A DNA stretch of 64,000 nucleotides, taken from contig NC_135553.1 of assembly GCF_964340395.1 (NCBI RefSeq), positions 10,246,501-10,310,500 on the forward strand, given 5' to 3'. Made by a program: the position numbers and the translations under genes. Positions 61,755 to 64,000 of this stretch are shown one piece after another (the stretch's first letter is position 1; the number at the start of each line of letters is the position of its first letter). Below the pieces are notes generated by a model. That model was not told the DNA's origin. It searched no databases and worked only from the letters and a program-made list of their open reading frames with translations. This stretch comes from Glandiceps talaboti. Taxonomy: Eukaryota; Hemichordata; Enteropneusta; Spengelidae.

Positions 61755-62545
61755 ATGGAGGGTTGGCGTCAATGAGTGTATCCAACCATAGTGCTATGGC
61801 ATTCTGTCATTCTGGGGTTTAAGTGTCATATGAGTGTATCCAACCATGGTGCTACAGCATTCTGTCATTCCAGGGTTAGTGTGACTGTAATATGAGTGTA
61901 TTCAACCATGGTGCTATGGCATTCTGTCATGGGGGGGGGGGGGGGGGGGGGGGGAGGTTAAGTGTCATAAGAGTGTATCCAGCCATACTATGGCATTCTG
62001 TCATTTTGGGGGTGGGGGGGGGGGGTTTAAGTGTCGTATGAGTGTATCCAACCATACTATGGCATTCTTTCATTCCTGGGCTATTGTCATATGAGTGTAT
62101 CCAACCGTGGTGCTATGGCATTCTGTCATTCCGGGGTTAATGTCATATGAGTGTATCGTGTATCCAACCATACTATGGCATTCTGTCATTCCGGGGTTAG
62201 TGTCATATGAGTGTATCCAACCATGGTGCTATGGCATTCTGTCATTCCGGGGTTAATGTCATATGAGTGTATCGTGTATCCAACCATACTGCGGCATTCT
62301 GTCATTCCTGGGCTATTGTCATATGAGTGTATCCAACCGTGGTGCTATGGCATTCTGTCATTCCGGGGTTAATGTCATATGAGTGTATCGTGTATCCAAC
62401 CATACTATGGCATTCTGTCATTCCTGGGCTATTGTCATATGAGTGTATCCAACCATGGTGCTATGGCATTCTGTCATTCCGGGGTTAATGTCATATGAGT
62501 GTATCGTGTATCCAACCATACTGCGGCATTCTGTCATTCTGTTAT
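61755..62545. repeat. Minisatellite with two-unit higher-order period
   Basis: About thirteen units of 55-70 bp carry catatgagtgtatccaacc, a gtgctatggcattctgtcat segment and a ccggggttaatgt or cctgggctattgt spacer. In the second half a unit with gtgtatcgtgtatccaacc alternates with one with ccaaccRtggtgc, giving a period of about 125-130 bp. G runs at 61931-61954 and 62008-62025 interrupt the array. Confidence 0.9.
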
Positions 62546-63562
62546 GTTATTATAAAGTGTCAATTGAAGATATTCACAGCTGTTGGTCATACTATGCTAG
62601 GAGTCAGTAAACCCTAAAGTATTGTAGTATGGTATCTAAAGCTGTCGTAAAGCTCCATGGAATGACATGTAGACATGTCAGTGGAATGGATCCTGGATTC
62701 CATACTATACTGATTGAAGACCCACGATTCAATCCCTGGGTTTCTTATCAGTGCTAATCTTATTTGTAACTATACAGATATAGATCATTCACAGGACCAA
62801 ATTTCAATACTTTCACTGCACGATAAAATAACATTTTCTTGGAGTCATACTCATCATGATGCTGCTCTTCTGGAAACCTCACTATTAGCCTAAAGTCAAG
62901 TCATGTGGGAATTTTGGTTAACGTCCTATCTCATTAACATGAGGCTTAGAGTACCTCTCTGTGAACACTGCTGGACATCTCTGAAAACCTTCCTGAAACT
63001 ACTTTCCAGTAATTCATCTCTTTAAAATGGCCACATAGATGAGGATGGATATTTATTTTGAATATTTGATTTTTTTTAAGCTACAAAATGTGTAAACAAG
63101 TTTGTTATTGTAAGTACAATAACAAACATTTTACACACTTTTTAATGTTTGCAATTTATTGAATTACAAACAGGGACTTGGCATATATTGTTTCATGTTG
63201 ATTTTTGAAGTAGGGAGCCATGGTAAAATAGTTTTATAAATTAAAAATTAAAAAAAAAATAGTACTCGAGGCCGCATCCATATGGTCACTTTGATATACG
63301 TTTCTCCTTATTTTGTGCTTATCAAATTTTTTAATATTTACTCCAAGATTAATTATGTGTCTTTGAAAAAATCCATAATCATATCTGTCCATAGGTTATT
63401 ACTCAATAATTTTAACTGTCTAAAATGATTAATTTTCTATAGTTTATTTCCTAAGTTTTTCAGTTACTAAGAAACTTGTTTATGTTTTTTTTCATACTCA
63501 ATATACTAGACTACAAAATTGAATAAACGAAACATATTTTATGTTATCTCTTTTATAATCTG

Positions 63563-63599
63563 GGGTCAGGGGTCAGAGGTCAGAGGTCAGAGGTCAGTA
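63563..63599 (+). repeat. 7-bp repeat of AGGTCAG, five units
   Basis: Units gggtcag and aggtcag follow each other directly, so AGGTCA half-sites sit one base apart, making overlapping DR1-type motifs. It could be a plain microsatellite. Confidence 0.8.
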
Positions 63600-64000
63600 A
63601 GCCATAGGCAATGAAACCCTGCGGTGTCATATTTTCATGAAAATATTGGACATTTTGATCACTTTTTTTTATACATGTATGAATATGAATAATGCTAGGA
63701 TTTCAGTCCAAAATTAAATAAAAATTTGACAAAAATTTACAGAAAAGTATGAATTTGTCTGAAAAAAATTGATGGGGAAAGTGGTCAGGAAGAGAACAAC
63801 ATGTCATGATGAAAAGAAACATGACATCACTAGTAAGTATAAAATAAAAGACACACAGACAGAAATGGTCAATATATTATGTGTATAACAGAATGACTCA
63901 TTTTTGATATTTTTCATTCTTGATATTTTTTCATCAAATCTTTACTTGGATTTGAATTTATACATAAATGTGACCTATCTGTGAATTAATGACGAGTCAA

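Larger units (their letters stand above)
58185..64000. other. Probable MMD intron and upstream DNA without recognised exons
   Basis: The missing N-terminal half of MMD was looked for on the - strand, including the HxxxDR-type region and the first membrane segments. It was not found. The stretch holds repeats and hairpins listed separately plus AT-rich unique sequence. The 80-codon frame at 58714-58953 has no MMD similarity. Confidence 0.5.

Noticed and set aside
61755-62545. Array considered as CRISPR-like or as coding repeats.
   Set aside because: Unit lengths vary, spacers repeat and no frame is kept. It is a minisatellite.

Overview
The window is AT-rich animal genomic DNA. It has GT-AG introns, long non-coding stretches, many microsatellites and minisatellites, and small inverted-repeat transposons (MITEs). 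Nothing bacterial, organellar or viral was recognised. The gene content suggests an invertebrate bilaterian, because one gene combines features that vertebrates divide between RADIL and RASIP1. The overall texture would suit an invertebrate deuterostome such as a hemichordate, but this is only a guess.

Two genes can be supported. (1) A RADIL/RASIP1-type gene lies on the + strand. Eleven phase-consistent coding exons run from 23559 to 45306 and encode about 1,726 aa counted from the first in-frame Met at 23639. The domain order is Ras-association, FHA-like, DIL, a long low-complexity linker, and a C-terminal PDZ. (2) The last three coding exons of an MMD-type PAQR membrane protein lie on the - strand (58184 down to 55756). 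Its 5' exons are probably beyond 64000. The genes converge, with stop codons about 10.4 kb apart. From general knowledge, RADIL and MMD2 are neighbours on human 7p22.1, so this looks like a conserved ancient linkage. There is no evidence that the two products act together: RADIL proteins are Rap1 effectors in adhesion, while MMD proteins are Golgi/endosomal PAQR proteins.

Layout. 1-21.3 kb: upstream DNA with no recognisable gene, holding tandem duplications, a 108-bp minisatellite (11.16-12.70 kb) and several MITE-like elements. 21.3-21.6 kb: a candidate 5' exon of the RADIL gene. 23.4-45.3 kb: the RADIL gene. 45.3-55.75 kb: the convergent intergenic region plus 3' UTRs, with CTCF-like motif repeats at 51.1-51.4 kb and an inverted-repeat element at 51.8-52.5 kb. 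55.76-58.2 kb: MMD exons. 58.2-64 kb: probably MMD intron, with a minisatellite at 61.75-62.55 kb.

Two patterns stand out. First, exon boundaries in both genes are repeatedly caught inside short tandem duplications: acceptors at 23.4, 36.7 and 58.2 kb, a donor at 39.6 kb, and the terminal coding segment with its stop at 45.2 kb. Second, a hairpin of only 28-34 bp occurs twice, 42 kb apart, each time flanked by a different perfect 8-bp direct repeat. This looks like an extremely small mobile element. All coordinates were read by eye, so repeat limits are approximate; exon limits were checked by reading phase.
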